Assembly (NCBI GenBank): GCA_021151665.1
Contig: JAGKWW010000005.1
Span: 17,675 to 81,674 of the forward strand
Reading direction: 5' to 3'
DNA from: Flavobacteriaceae bacterium
GTDB taxonomy: Bacteria > Bacteroidota > Bacteroidia > Flavobacteriales > Flavobacteriaceae
DNA: 64,000 nucleotides
The notes beneath the pieces were generated by a model that saw only the letters and a program-made list of their open reading frames with translations, did no database searches and had not been told where the DNA came from. This document shows positions 9,180 to 19,300 of the stretch, one piece after another. The number at the start of each line of letters is the position of its first letter. Position 1 is the stretch's first letter. Both the position numbers and the translations under genes were made by a program.

Positions 9180-10994
9180 TTAGTGATGAAGCTGTTCTTC
9201 GCCTTCTTTGTAAGGAACGTTCTGCGGAACGAAATCCTCATCATGGCCTGGCTTGCTGTAGTCATACGGCCACCTGTACACTTCAGGTATTTCACCCGGC
9301 CAGTTGCCGTGCATGTGCTCTACCGGGGCAGTCCACTCAAGTGTGTTAGACCTCCATGGGTTTTGCGGAGCGCGTGGGCCACGGAAGATGCTGTAGAAGA
9401 AGTTCCAAAGGAATACCAGTTGGAATATTGCACCGATGATAGCAAACATTGTAATGATAACGTTTACATCTTGCAGGTCGTCAAACAACGGGAATGCTGT
9501 GTTGGTATAATACCTGCGCGGTAGGCCGGCCATACCGATAAAGTGCATAGGGAAGAATACTCCGTAAGCACATACCGCCGTTACCCAGAAGTGGATGTAA
9601 CCAAGGTTCTTGTTCATCATACGGCCAAACATTCTTGGGAACCAGTGATAGATACCCGCAAACATACCGTATAGTGCAGAAATACCCATTACAAGGTGGA
9701 AGTGTGCTACCACAAAGTAGGTGTCATGAACGTTAATGTCGAGCGTACTGTCTCCCAGGATGATACCTGTAAGACCACCGGTAATAAAGGTGGATACAAG
9801 GCCGATAGAGAAAAGCATTGCAGGGTTAAACTGCAGGTTACCCCTCCAAAGCGTTGTGATATAGTTGAATGCCTTTACTGCCGAAGGAATCGCGATAAGC
9901 AGGGTGGTGAATGTAAACACCGATCCAAGGAACGGGTTCATACCCGAGATAAACATGTGGTGACCCCAAACGATAGTAGAAAGAAATGCAATAGCAAGAA
10001 TAGACGCGATCATCGCACGGTAGCCAAAAATAGGCTTACGTGAGTTGGTAGCGATAATCTCTGAAGTGATACCAAGGGCGGGAAGAAGTACGATGTAAAC
10101 TTCAGGGTGACCAAGGAACCAGAAAAGGTGCTCGAATAGTACCGGCGAACCACCTTGATAGTGTAGCACTTCGCCACCGATAAAGATATCAGAAAGGTAG
10201 AATGAAGTACCAAAGCTACGGTCGAAAATTAAAAGAAGAGCCGCAGAAAGAAGTACCGGGAAAGATACGATACCGATAACTGCTGTAATAAAGAACGCCC
10301 AGATCGTAAGCGGAAGCCTTGTCATCGACATCCCTTTTGTACGAAGGTTGATAACAGTTACCACATAGTTAAGCGATCCCATTAGTGATGAAGCGATGAA
10401 TATGGCCATTGAAACGAGCCAAAGGGTCATACCTGCGCCAGATCCAGGGATAGCCTGAGGGAGTGCCGATAGCGGCGGGTAAATTGTCCATCCGGCAGAA
10501 GCAGGGCCCGACTCTACGAAAAGAGAAATGACCATGATTACAGACGAAAGGAAGAATAGCCAGTAGGATATCATGTTCATGAACCCTGAAGCCATATCCC
10601 TTGCACCAATCTGCAACGGAATAAGGAGGTTACTAAATGTACCGCTCAAACCCGCCGTAAGAACGAAGAATACCATGATGGTACCATGAATCGTTACAAG
10701 GGCAAGATAAATATCGTTACGCATTACGCCGTTTGGCGCAAACTTGTCGCCCAACAGGACTTTAAAGATACCGAACGATTCTTCCGGCCATGCAAGCTGC
10801 ATACGGAATAAGATAGACATCATGATACCGATTATACCCATTATCGTACCGGTAATAAGGTATTGCTTGGCAATCATCTTATGATCAATACTAAAGATGT
10901 ACTTCGTGATGAAGGTATCTTTATGGTGGTGGTGATCATGAGCGTCGTGAGCGTGTTCTCCGTGACCGTGTATTTCGTGTCCTACTGCTGACAT
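9180..10994 (-). CDS. ctaD: Cytochrome c oxidase subunit I (aa3 type)
   Basis: Catalytic subunit of the haem-copper oxidase, reducing oxygen to water and pumping protons at the inner membrane. The 604 residues contain about 12 membrane helices and the haem/copper ligands: GHPEVYIVLLP (CuB histidine and the cross-linked Tyr), the HH pair in GHHMFISGM, and HFHLVMG for the haem a and a3 histidines. The first 24 residues hold ten histidines (H6 to H24), an unusual cytoplasmic tail that neighbouring subunits echo. It is the last gene of the actABCDEF-cox2-cox1 operon and ends at the terminator at 9117-9140. Subunits III and IV are not in the window. Confidence 0.97.
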   Translation of the reverse strand: MSAVGHEIHGHGEHAHDAHDHHHHKDTFITKYIFSIDHKMIAKQYLITGTIMGIIGIMMSILFRMQLAWPEESFGIFKVLLGDKFAPNGVMRNDIYLALVTIHGTIMVFFVLTAGLSGTFSNLLIPLQIGARDMASGFMNMISYWLFFLSSVIMVISLFVESGPASAGWTIYPPLSALPQAIPGSGAGMTLWLVSMAIFIASSLMGSLNYVVTVINLRTKGMSMTRLPLTIWAFFITAVIGIVSFPVLLSAALLLIFDRSFGTSFYLSDIFIGGEVLHYQGGSPVLFEHLFWFLGHPEVYIVLLPALGITSEIIATNSRKPIFGYRAMIASILAIAFLSTIVWGHHMFISGMNPFLGSVFTFTTLLIAIPSAVKAFNYITTLWRGNLQFNPAMLFSIGLVSTFITGGLTGIILGDSTLDINVHDTYFVVAHFHLVMGISALYGMFAGIYHWFPRMFGRMMNKNLGYIHFWVTAVCAYGVFFPMHFIGMAGLPRRYYTNTAFPLFDDLQDVNVIITMFAIIGAIFQLVFLWNFFYSIFRGPRAPQNPWRSNTLEWTAPVEHMHGNWPGEIPEVYRWPYDYSKPGHDEDFVPQNVPYKEGEEQLHH

Positions 10995-11025
10995 ATTTTT
11001 TTAATTTGAAATATATTAAAAAAGA

Positions 11026-12216
11026 TTATTTTTTTACTGTTTGTGCTACCGCTGCTGAATCGGGAACAACCGCTGCCGATGAATCTACGGCCGGGGCAGG
11101 TGCGCCTTCTTTGGCAGGAGCCTCAGCATCCTTTTTAGACTCTTTAACCGCTGCCGAAAGGGTTTGCTTTTCAGCAAGCCATTTATCAAAATCAGCCCTA
11201 TCCTGTACCACAATCTTCATTTGCATGTTGTAGTGGGATGCACCACAAATCTTGTTACACAGAAGAAGGTAGTCAAACGTATAAGGCTCAAGTGCAGGCT
11301 GCCCTTTGGCAGTAAGTTCTGTGCTCTTTTTTGCCCTTATTGCATTTATGTGAGCTACTTTTTCGCTAATTGCCTTATCATCCCTCATTTCCTCTGTAGT
11401 CATAGTCGGGGTAAAGCCAAACTGGGTTACCATCCCAGGAACCACATTCATCTGTGCACGGAAATGCGGCATATAAGCAGAGTGCAGTACGTCCTGTGAA
11501 CGGAATTTGAAAACTACTTTTTTACCTTTTGGAAGGTGAAGCTCATTTACGGTAATATCATCCTGCGCATTAGGGTCAGACATGTCTACACCCATTGTGT
11601 TCACACCTTCAATATACCTTACGTTGGCTTTACCAAGTTTACCGTCTTTTCCGGCGTAGCGAACCTCCCATGCAAACTGCTTGGCATAGATCTCTACCAC
11701 CATGGTATCATCCTTATCCTCATCAATGAACATAATGTTAGTCCATGCATAAAGGCCGTAAAGGATAAGCCCGGCAAGTACTATCACGGGGATAATTGTC
11801 CAGATAAATTCAAGCCTGTTATTATCGGCAAGGTAAAAGGCAACCCTACCCTTTTTACCCCTGTATTTAAACGAAAAATAGTGGAGCAGGAACTGTGTGA
11901 TCGTCTGTACGAAGAAGATAAGCCCCATCGAGATAGCCATAAGGTTATCATACTGCGGGCCGTGCTCTGAAGCAGGTGTACCTAACACAAGGCCACCCCA
12001 TTTCCATAACGAATAGATAGTAACCAGGTAGATAAAGCCTACGAAAGCAAACATCAGGTAGCCATTCACATTATTATCTCGGTCGTTGGCTACGCCCGGT
12101 CTTTCATCATGCCCCTCAGGAGCAGAACCAAGCGTGGTCAGCTGAAATATTTTAGTTAATTGCCATATTGCAATGCCTAATAAAACTAAAACTACAATTA
12201 TCAATAAACTTGTCAT
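11026..12216 (-). CDS. coxB: Cytochrome c oxidase subunit II
   Basis: Carries the CuA centre that accepts electrons from cytochrome c outside the membrane. The 396-residue protein has three hydrophobic segments in its first 180 residues, followed by a cupredoxin domain with the CuA ligands in CNKICGASHYNMQM (C-x3-C-x3-H-x2-M). The tail after about residue 355 is Ala/Pro/Ser-rich and low-complexity. There is no CxxCH motif, so this is an aa3-type, not a caa3-type, subunit II, and electrons must come from the haem c domains encoded upstream. The unusual N-terminal extension and extra membrane segments are common in Bacteroidetes. It lies 20 bp downstream of actF and 31 bp upstream of cox1. Confidence 0.95.
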   Translation of the reverse strand: MTSLLIIVVLVLLGIAIWQLTKIFQLTTLGSAPEGHDERPGVANDRDNNVNGYLMFAFVGFIYLVTIYSLWKWGGLVLGTPASEHGPQYDNLMAISMGLIFFVQTITQFLLHYFSFKYRGKKGRVAFYLADNNRLEFIWTIIPVIVLAGLILYGLYAWTNIMFIDEDKDDTMVVEIYAKQFAWEVRYAGKDGKLGKANVRYIEGVNTMGVDMSDPNAQDDITVNELHLPKGKKVVFKFRSQDVLHSAYMPHFRAQMNVVPGMVTQFGFTPTMTTEEMRDDKAISEKVAHINAIRAKKSTELTAKGQPALEPYTFDYLLLCNKICGASHYNMQMKIVVQDRADFDKWLAEKQTLSAAVKESKKDAEAPAKEGAPAPAVDSSAAVVPDSAAVAQTVKK

Positions 12217-12236
12217 CTGTTTATTTTCTTTAAATA

Positions 12237-13808
12237 TTAATAATGGAAATGCTTACTTTCTTCGATAAGCGGATTACGCTTAGCCAGTAGCGGAACTTTT
12301 GTAAGGGCAGTAAATACCACAAAGATAAAGAGTCCGAAGAAGAACAGCACCGCACCTATTTCTCCTGCGCCAATAAACCACTGGTCGCCAACCGTCGCCG
12401 GCATGATCATGTTAAAGAAGTCGATATAGTGACCGCAAAGGATTACAATACCAGCCATAACAAGAATCCATGACAGACGTTTGAAATCTGTGTTGATAAG
12501 GATCAGTACGGGGAACACAAAGTTCATGACTACCATACCAAAGAATGGCAGGTTATATTTTTCGATACGTGTTACAAAGTAAGTCACCTCTTCCGGTATA
12601 TCGGCATACCACATAAGCATGAACTGAGAGAACCAAAGGTATGTCCAGAAGATCGAGATACCGAACATGAACTTGGCAAGGTCATGCAGGTGGCTTGTGT
12701 TCACATACTCAAGGTAACCTCTCGACTTAAGGTAAATCGTAATAAGGGCAATAGAAGTAATACCGCTCACAAAGAAGCTGGCAAATACATACCATCCAAA
12801 AAGTGTGCTGTACCAGTGCGGGTCTACCGACATGATCCAGTCCCAGGACATTATCGATTCACTTACAATAAAGAAACCAAGGAATCCTGCTGCAAGCTTA
12901 AAGTTCTTTTTATAGTAAAGGTTGTCGTTAGCATCATCCTGCGCGAGGGAGTTTTTCCTCGAGAAATAACGGTAAGCATTCCATCCACCAAGGAAAATAA
13001 CTGCCCTGATAAGGAAGAAAGTGACATTAAGGTACCCCGATTTGCCTTGTATAAGATGATCGTGCGCTACTACGTCTTTATCCATCCAGATAAAAAGGTG
13101 GTGTGCACCCATAACTCCCGCAAGCAATAGTGCGAAGAATATCAGTGACCCCGGAAGAAGGTAGCTGGTGATACCTTCCATTACACGGAAAAGTACCGGA
13201 GACCATCCGGCCTGTGCAGCATTCTGTATAGCATAAAAAGCAAGTACTCCTAGTGATATCAACATGAAAAAGATTGCAGCAACGTAAACGGCAGCCCAGG
13301 GCTTGTTCTGAAGCTGAGACAATACGTGCTTGGCATGGGCCTCATGTTCTGCATGGGCACCATGAGCATCAGCTACGTGGCCTTTTACATCGGCAGCATG
13401 GTCATGGTGCATCTCTGTATGAGATACATTGTCATGTACATCCTGGTCAGCAACAGCAGCAGTATCAGTTGCGGCAGAGTCGGCTACAGGGGCAGCATCA
13501 TGACTACCAGTAATGTGCCTGTCGGCATTTTCCTGCATGTCCTGGCTGTCATGTATGGCGTGGTCTGTAGCATTAGGATGTTCTTCACCATGGCTGGCAG
13601 CATCCTGAGTAGTCTGGCCGTGCGCTTCTGCACCGTGACCCGCGGCGTTGTGATGGGCGCCACCGTGGTGGGCTTCTTCAGCAGCTAATATCCTTTCTAC
13701 GTCTTCAACGGTTTTTGGTGCAGTAAAAAAACTATAGCCAATCCCAAGGATACCCAATACCATCAGGACGAATGCGAAAGTCTTTAATCTACTTGAAAAT
13801 GTATACAT
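12237..13808 (-). CDS. actF: Alternative complex III membrane subunit ActF with a His-rich loop
   Basis: One of the two large quinol-side membrane subunits of alternative complex III, an NrfD/PsrC-related protein with about ten helices. The 523 residues start with one helix (about 11-29), then a striking segment (about 45-165) with 23 histidines among Ala, Asp, Gly and Glu, then the remaining helices from about 170. By the positive-inside rule the loop should face the periplasm (inference). The core helices have normal features for the family, for example SIMSWDWIMSVDPHWYST. It lies between actE and cox2 in the operon, with gaps of 26 and 20 bp. Confidence 0.92.
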   Translation of the reverse strand: MYTFSSRLKTFAFVLMVLGILGIGYSFFTAPKTVEDVERILAAEEAHHGGAHHNAAGHGAEAHGQTTQDAASHGEEHPNATDHAIHDSQDMQENADRHITGSHDAAPVADSAATDTAAVADQDVHDNVSHTEMHHDHAADVKGHVADAHGAHAEHEAHAKHVLSQLQNKPWAAVYVAAIFFMLISLGVLAFYAIQNAAQAGWSPVLFRVMEGITSYLLPGSLIFFALLLAGVMGAHHLFIWMDKDVVAHDHLIQGKSGYLNVTFFLIRAVIFLGGWNAYRYFSRKNSLAQDDANDNLYYKKNFKLAAGFLGFFIVSESIMSWDWIMSVDPHWYSTLFGWYVFASFFVSGITSIALITIYLKSRGYLEYVNTSHLHDLAKFMFGISIFWTYLWFSQFMLMWYADIPEEVTYFVTRIEKYNLPFFGMVVMNFVFPVLILINTDFKRLSWILVMAGIVILCGHYIDFFNMIMPATVGDQWFIGAGEIGAVLFFFGLFIFVVFTALTKVPLLAKRNPLIEESKHFHY

Positions 13809-13834
13809 ACGTTATGCTTTCTGTGTTCTACAAT

Positions 13835-14380
13835 TTATTGTTCATTCCTGAGTTTAAGCACATAGTCGGCCACCTGCCACCTTTCTTCCTGAGAAAGCTG
13901 GTTGGCGTGAGAACCCATCATGTTGCGTCCGTAGGTTATTACGTGGAAAATGCTTCCTTCAGTAATCTCCCTTGTCTTATAATCAGGAACCCCGGCAAAT
14001 TTTTCTCTCTTTGCAAGATTTCCTTTGCCATCACCTTTGTCTCCGTGGCATATTGCACAGTAAATGGTGTAAAGCTGTTTCCCTTTTTCCTCATTCTTTT
14101 GCTCGGGTGCCAAAGGTGATTTCAGATTTGCCTTTGCCGAAAGGTAACCCTCTTCGGTATTAGCATAATCGTATGGGGTAAAGCCCCTTGGTATAGATCC
14201 CTTTGCAGGCAGCTGACCTTCTTTTCCGTTAGGGAAAGCAGCCGACTCTTCATATGTTTCATAAGACACAGGCTCATACATATTCGGGAAGTACTGGTAA
14301 TTTGGCGCCTTCTTGTCAAAACATGAAGTAAGCGCTGCAGAAGCCGATACCAATAATGCTATTTTATATAATGCTTTCAT
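13835..14380 (-). CDS. actE: Alternative complex III monohaem cytochrome c lipoprotein ActE
   Basis: A 181-residue lipoprotein with a signal peptide ending in the lipobox LTSC (C20), so it is expected to be lipid-anchored and exposed to the periplasm. A class I cytochrome c domain fills the C-terminal half: CAICH at 108-112 binds haem c, and a Met in GRNMMGSHA near residue 154 is the likely sixth ligand. It is a haem carrier of the electron route from ActB/ActA to the oxidase. It is separated by 6 bp from actD and 26 bp from actF. Its length and gene order match flavobacterial act operons. Confidence 0.94.
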   Translation of the reverse strand: MKALYKIALLVSASAALTSCFDKKAPNYQYFPNMYEPVSYETYEESAAFPNGKEGQLPAKGSIPRGFTPYDYANTEEGYLSAKANLKSPLAPEQKNEEKGKQLYTIYCAICHGDKGDGKGNLAKREKFAGVPDYKTREITEGSIFHVITYGRNMMGSHANQLSQEERWQVADYVLKLRNEQ

Positions 14381-14386
14381 ATCTGA

Positions 14387-14911
14387 TTAATGCTTTTCTA
14401 TTACCTTAACTTCTACAGCTCCGGTGTTTTCAAAGAATGTAACAAGCTGGTCCATATCGCCATGGGCGGCAACCTCCATCAGGAAGTGGTCATCGGTTGT
14501 GCGAACATCCGGATTTTCGGCCTGTTTAAAAGGCCAAAGCTTACTCCTCATGTAAAACGTGATAACCATAAGGTGAGCCGCAAAAAATACCGTCATCTCA
14601 AACATCACCGGTACAAATGCAGGCATATTCTGCAGGTAGCTAAAGCTTGGCTTACCCCCAATATCCTGTGGCCAGTCGGCAATCATTATATAATACATCA
14701 TCGAGGTAGCAACGCTAAGCCCGATAAGGCCGTAAATGAATGAGCATATCGCTATCCTGGTAGGTGCAAGGCCCATTGCCTTATCAAGCCCGTGTACAGG
14801 AAAAGGTGTATAAATTTCTTCAATGTGATGATGAGCTGCGCGCGTTTTCCTTACCGCATCCATCAGGATATCATCATCGTTGTACAATACATGTATAACT
14901 TTATTGCTCAT
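14387..14911 (-). CDS. actD: Alternative complex III subunit ActD (DUF3341)
   Basis: A 174-residue inner-membrane protein with two hydrophobic helices (about 52-77 and 104-127) between soluble ends, as in the DUF3341 family. The conserved N-terminal half ends in FPVHGLDKAMGL just before helix one. It has no cofactor motifs and is taken to be a structural subunit of alternative complex III. It lies 3 bp downstream of actC and 6 bp upstream of actE. Confidence 0.93.
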   Translation of the reverse strand: MSNKVIHVLYNDDDILMDAVRKTRAAHHHIEEIYTPFPVHGLDKAMGLAPTRIAICSFIYGLIGLSVATSMMYYIMIADWPQDIGGKPSFSYLQNMPAFVPVMFEMTVFFAAHLMVITFYMRSKLWPFKQAENPDVRTTDDHFLMEVAAHGDMDQLVTFFENTGAVEVKVIEKH

Positions 14912-14914
14912 ATC

Positions 14915-16342
14915 TTAATGATTATGTTCTGAATGTGAATGATTGTCGTGACCGTGGCCATGCTTTTCCATAAGCTTTTTGTATTTCTCGCTCGATGTCT
15001 TCATGATAGACTTAACTTCGGCCTGAGCAATTACAGGGAAACTCCTTGAATACAGAAGGAAAAGAACAAAGAAGAAACCGATTGTACCGATATAGAATCC
15101 GGCATCTACAAACGTAGGCTGAAACATTGTCCATGAAGACGGAAGGTAATCCCTGTGAAGTGAGGTAACGATGATCACGAAACGCTCGAACCACATACCT
15201 ATGTTCACCACAAGCGAGATAATAAAGGAAGCCATGATTCCGGTCCTGATCTTTTTGAACCACATTACCTGCGGAGAGATCACGTTACAGAACATCATCA
15301 GCCAGTAAGACCACCAGTAAGGCCCTGTAGCCCTGTTAAGGAAGGCATATTGTTCATATTCTACCCCAGAGTACCATGCAACAAAAAGCTCTGTGATATA
15401 AGCACATCCTACGATAGAACCTGTAATCATGATTACGATGTTCATCAGCTCTATGTGCTGAATCGTAATATAAGCTTCAAGGTTAGATACTTTCCTCATG
15501 ATAATAAGGAGGGTGTTTACCATCGCAAATCCGGAGAAGATAGCACCAGCAACGAAGTAAGGAGGAAGAATCGTGGTATGCCAACCCGGGATAACCGAAG
15601 TAGCAAAGTCAAAGGATACAATGGTGTGTACCGAAAGTACGAGTGGCGTTGCAAGCCCGGCAAGTACAAGAGAAACCTCTTCAAAACGCTGCCAGTCTTT
15701 AGCACGGCCACTCCATCCGAAGCTCAATATAGAGTATACCCTTTTGGTAAATGGTGTTATTGCCCTGTCGCGAAGCATCGCAAAGTCAGGAAGAAGGCCC
15801 GTCCACCAGAATACAAGTGATACCGAAAGATAGGTAGAGATCGCAAATACGTCCCAAAGAAGCGGCGAGTTGAAGTTAACCCAAAGCGAACCGAACTGGT
15901 TTGGTATCGGCATTACCCAGTAAGCAAGCCACGGACGCCCCATGTGGAATACCGGGAACATCGCTGCCTGTATTACCGAGAAGATCGTCATCGCCTCTGC
16001 AGAGCGGTTGATGGCCATCCTCCATTTCTGGCGGAATAACAATAGTACTGCTGAAATTAGAGTTCCGGCGTGACCGATACCTACCCACCAAACAAAGTTG
16101 GTAATATCCCAGGCCCAGCCAATTGTTTTATTAGATCCCCATGCTCCGATACCTGTTCCTACTGTATAGGCAACGCAAGCAACGCCCCACAGGAAAGCCG
16201 CAAGGGCAATGCTAAAGGCTATCCACCACTGCCTGTTGGCCCTGCCTTCTACCGGCCTTGCCACATCAACAGTAACATCGTGGTAATTTTTGTCACCTAT
16301 AATTAAAGGTTTTCTAATGGGTGCTTCGTAATGAGACGACAT
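14915..16342 (-). CDS. actC: Alternative complex III membrane subunit ActC (NrfD family)
   Basis: A 475-residue NrfD/PsrC-type protein with about ten helices, expected to form the menaquinol site together with ActB. Family segments are visible, including GWAWDITNFVWWVGIGHAG near residue 80 and GWHTTILPPYFVAGAIFSG near 245. The C-terminus is short and His-rich (seven histidines in its last 18 residues), a feature shared with ActF and subunit I. It sits 29 bp after actB and 3 bp before actD. Confidence 0.95.
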   Translation of the reverse strand: MSSHYEAPIRKPLIIGDKNYHDVTVDVARPVEGRANRQWWIAFSIALAAFLWGVACVAYTVGTGIGAWGSNKTIGWAWDITNFVWWVGIGHAGTLISAVLLLFRQKWRMAINRSAEAMTIFSVIQAAMFPVFHMGRPWLAYWVMPIPNQFGSLWVNFNSPLLWDVFAISTYLSVSLVFWWTGLLPDFAMLRDRAITPFTKRVYSILSFGWSGRAKDWQRFEEVSLVLAGLATPLVLSVHTIVSFDFATSVIPGWHTTILPPYFVAGAIFSGFAMVNTLLIIMRKVSNLEAYITIQHIELMNIVIMITGSIVGCAYITELFVAWYSGVEYEQYAFLNRATGPYWWSYWLMMFCNVISPQVMWFKKIRTGIMASFIISLVVNIGMWFERFVIIVTSLHRDYLPSSWTMFQPTFVDAGFYIGTIGFFFVLFLLYSRSFPVIAQAEVKSIMKTSSEKYKKLMEKHGHGHDNHSHSEHNH

Positions 16343-16371
16343 ATCCTTTATATTGATTTCTTATTAATAAC

Positions 16372-19300
16372 TTATATATTCCTAACTTTCACCTGATAAA
16401 CAACGTTTGGCTTTGTGCCTACGTGCTCAAGAAGGTGGTACATCCTGTCATCTTCAACAAGCGCCCTTACAGTATCATCGGCGTTGTTTACATCGCCAAA
16501 TACCATAGCTCCGCTGCCGCAGGCTTCAGAACATGCTGTATAGAATTCGTCTTTGCGTACCGGACGTCCTTCTCTCTTCGCTTTTAGGATAGTAGCCTGT
16601 GTCATCTGGATACAGAAAGAACATTTCTCCATCACACCACGCGAACGTACATTTACATCCGGGTTAAGTACCATACGGCCAAGATCGTCGTTCATGTGGT
16701 AGTCAAATTCCTCGTTCTTGTTATAAAGGAACCAGTTAAAACGACGCACTTTATACGGACAGTTGTTTGCACAGTAACGGGTACCCACGCAACGGTTGTA
16801 TGCCATGTGGTTCTGGCCCTGGCGCCCATGTGATGTTGCAGCTACCGGACATACGGTTTCGCATGGCGCATGGTTACAGTGCTGGCAGAATACCGGCTGG
16901 AAGGCAACCTGCGGGTTGTCTGCCGGATGCTCCATTTCATTAAATGTATGAATAGAGCCCATCAGCCCAGAAGCGTGTTCTTTCTTTTCAACATCACCGG
17001 CAAAAGTAGCTTCAGAAGAATAATACCTGTCAATACGCAGCCAGTGCATATCGCGGCTCCTTCTTACCTCGCTCTTACCTACTACCGGTACGTTGTTTTC
17101 GGCATGGCATGCAATAACACATGCACCACAGCCTGTACAGGCGTTAAGGTCTATCGAAAGGTTAAAGTGGTGGCCCACCGTCCTGTCAAAAGATTCCCAA
17201 AGGTCTACTGTTGTAGACGGCACCTCTTTGTGGTCAAGCGATACCATTGGCACCTCATTCCACTCTTTGGCATCTTTGGTATTGAAGATCTCAAGGGTAG
17301 TTTCCTTGATGATATCGCCGCGGCCCATCAATGTCCTTTGCAGCTGAACGCATGCAAACTCATGATCGCCGGACTCTTTTGTTATCTTAACATTCTGTAG
17401 TGAATTGAACGCTGCGTAAAGTGCAAAGGCATTTACACCCGTCTGCATTTCAGCCTTAAGGCCTTCTTTGCGTCCGTAACCGAAGGCAAGGCCTACAGTT
17501 CCTTTTGCCTGCCCCGGCTGAATGATCACCGGAACTTTTTCTATCTTTTTACCGTTGGCCTCAACTGTAACATAGCTACCGTTAAGTCCGCCATTGGCTA
17601 CATTGTAATTTTCAAGCTTCCATTCGGCAGCATCTGCTTTAGAAACTGTAAGGTAGTTATCCCAGGATGCCCTTGTGATAGGATCCGGGAACTCCTGAAG
17701 CCATGGGTTATTGGCCTGCTGGCCGTCGCCCATCCCCACTTTTGTGTAAAGTACAAGCTCAACACCATTAGATTTAGCTGTCGCAAGCCTTGAAGCCGCC
17801 CCACCAAAATCAGCACCGTTAGCAGTAGCCGAAGCCATTCCTTCCGCCACCGTAACACCGTCGTGAACCAGCTGGTTCCAGGTTTTGCCGCTATAGAAGT
17901 TAGCCGAAACTGCTTTCAGGTAATCGTAATATTCAGACGGATTGCCAGACCATGCCAAAAGCGCATCCTGCAATTGCCTTGTTTTGAATAGCGGACGGAT
18001 AGTTGGCTGCGTAAGCGCATAATATCCTTTTGCCACGCTTACATCTCCCCATGATTCAAGGTAATGAGGCGCTGCAGCAGCAATATGTGTTTTAGATGAC
18101 GTTTCATCCTCTTTCATTGAGAAAGCTACTGAAAGCTTCACTTTCTTAAGGCCTTCTGCAAAATCAGCGCTGTTAGCGAGTGTATATACCGGGTTTACAC
18201 CGCTCATGATAAGCGTGTGGACAGATCCGGCTTTCATATCATTTACCAGCTGGGCTACCGCCTTAGCATCACCTTTCCTTGTGTAGCGCGCCACACCGGG
18301 ATTAAATGCCTGAGACTGTAGTTTGTTGTTGATAGCGATGACAAGAAGCTGCGCATCAACATCATCAATACCGCTTACTACCACACCACGGCTTCCTGCA
18401 GCATTCAGCTGTTGGGCTGCCTTGGCAATATCAGCGTCGGCTTTGGTTGCAGGGGCAGATGCTCCACCGCCAACAATAGCATTATAAAGTTTAACAAGAG
18501 CATATTTTTGCTCGGTAACAGTCATCGGTACGCGCTTATCAGCATTGGCACCGGTAAGCGACATGTTCGATTCGAACTGGATGTGCTTAGACATTTTACC
18601 GTTCTTAGGGATGCGTCCCTGAGTATATCCTGTATCGCATCCGCCGCCCTGCCAGTCGCCGAGGAAATCAGCGCCCACAGAAACGATAACGTCTGCTTTG
18701 GAAAAATCATAATCAGCAAGAGCTCTTTCTCCATATACCGCCTGATAAGCATCAAGCGCAGCAGAAACCGATACCGCATCGTAAACCACATGTCTGAAGT
18801 TGGCATATTTAGCGCCGAATTCAGCAATCAGCTTATCTGTAGAAGGGCTTGCCATGGTATTAGTAAGAAGCACTACCTGCCCACCTGAGGCAGCTGCCTG
18901 GCTCAGGCTGGCCTTTACACGGGCATCTACAGCTTCCCAGCTATCCGGCTTACCATCTATCATAGGCTCTTTAAGGCGCATGCTGTCATAAAGCGAAAGA
19001 ACAGAAGCATAAACCCTCGCATTCGCCTTCATCTTAGCACCCGGAAGCGTGTTATTCTCAACTTTTATAGGGCGGCCTTCGCGTGTTTTTATAACGATAT
19101 TGGCAAAATCATAACCATCAGCCATCGTAGTTGCGTAATAGTCGGCAACACCCGGGATGATCTCTTCAGGCTGTACTACGTAAGGAATAGATTTTATAAC
19201 CGGCCCCTCGCAGGCTGCCAATGAAGCGGCAGCAGTACTGAACCCTACATATTTCAAAAAGTCACGGCGGCTTGTTGACGAAGACGAAAGAGCTTCCTTA

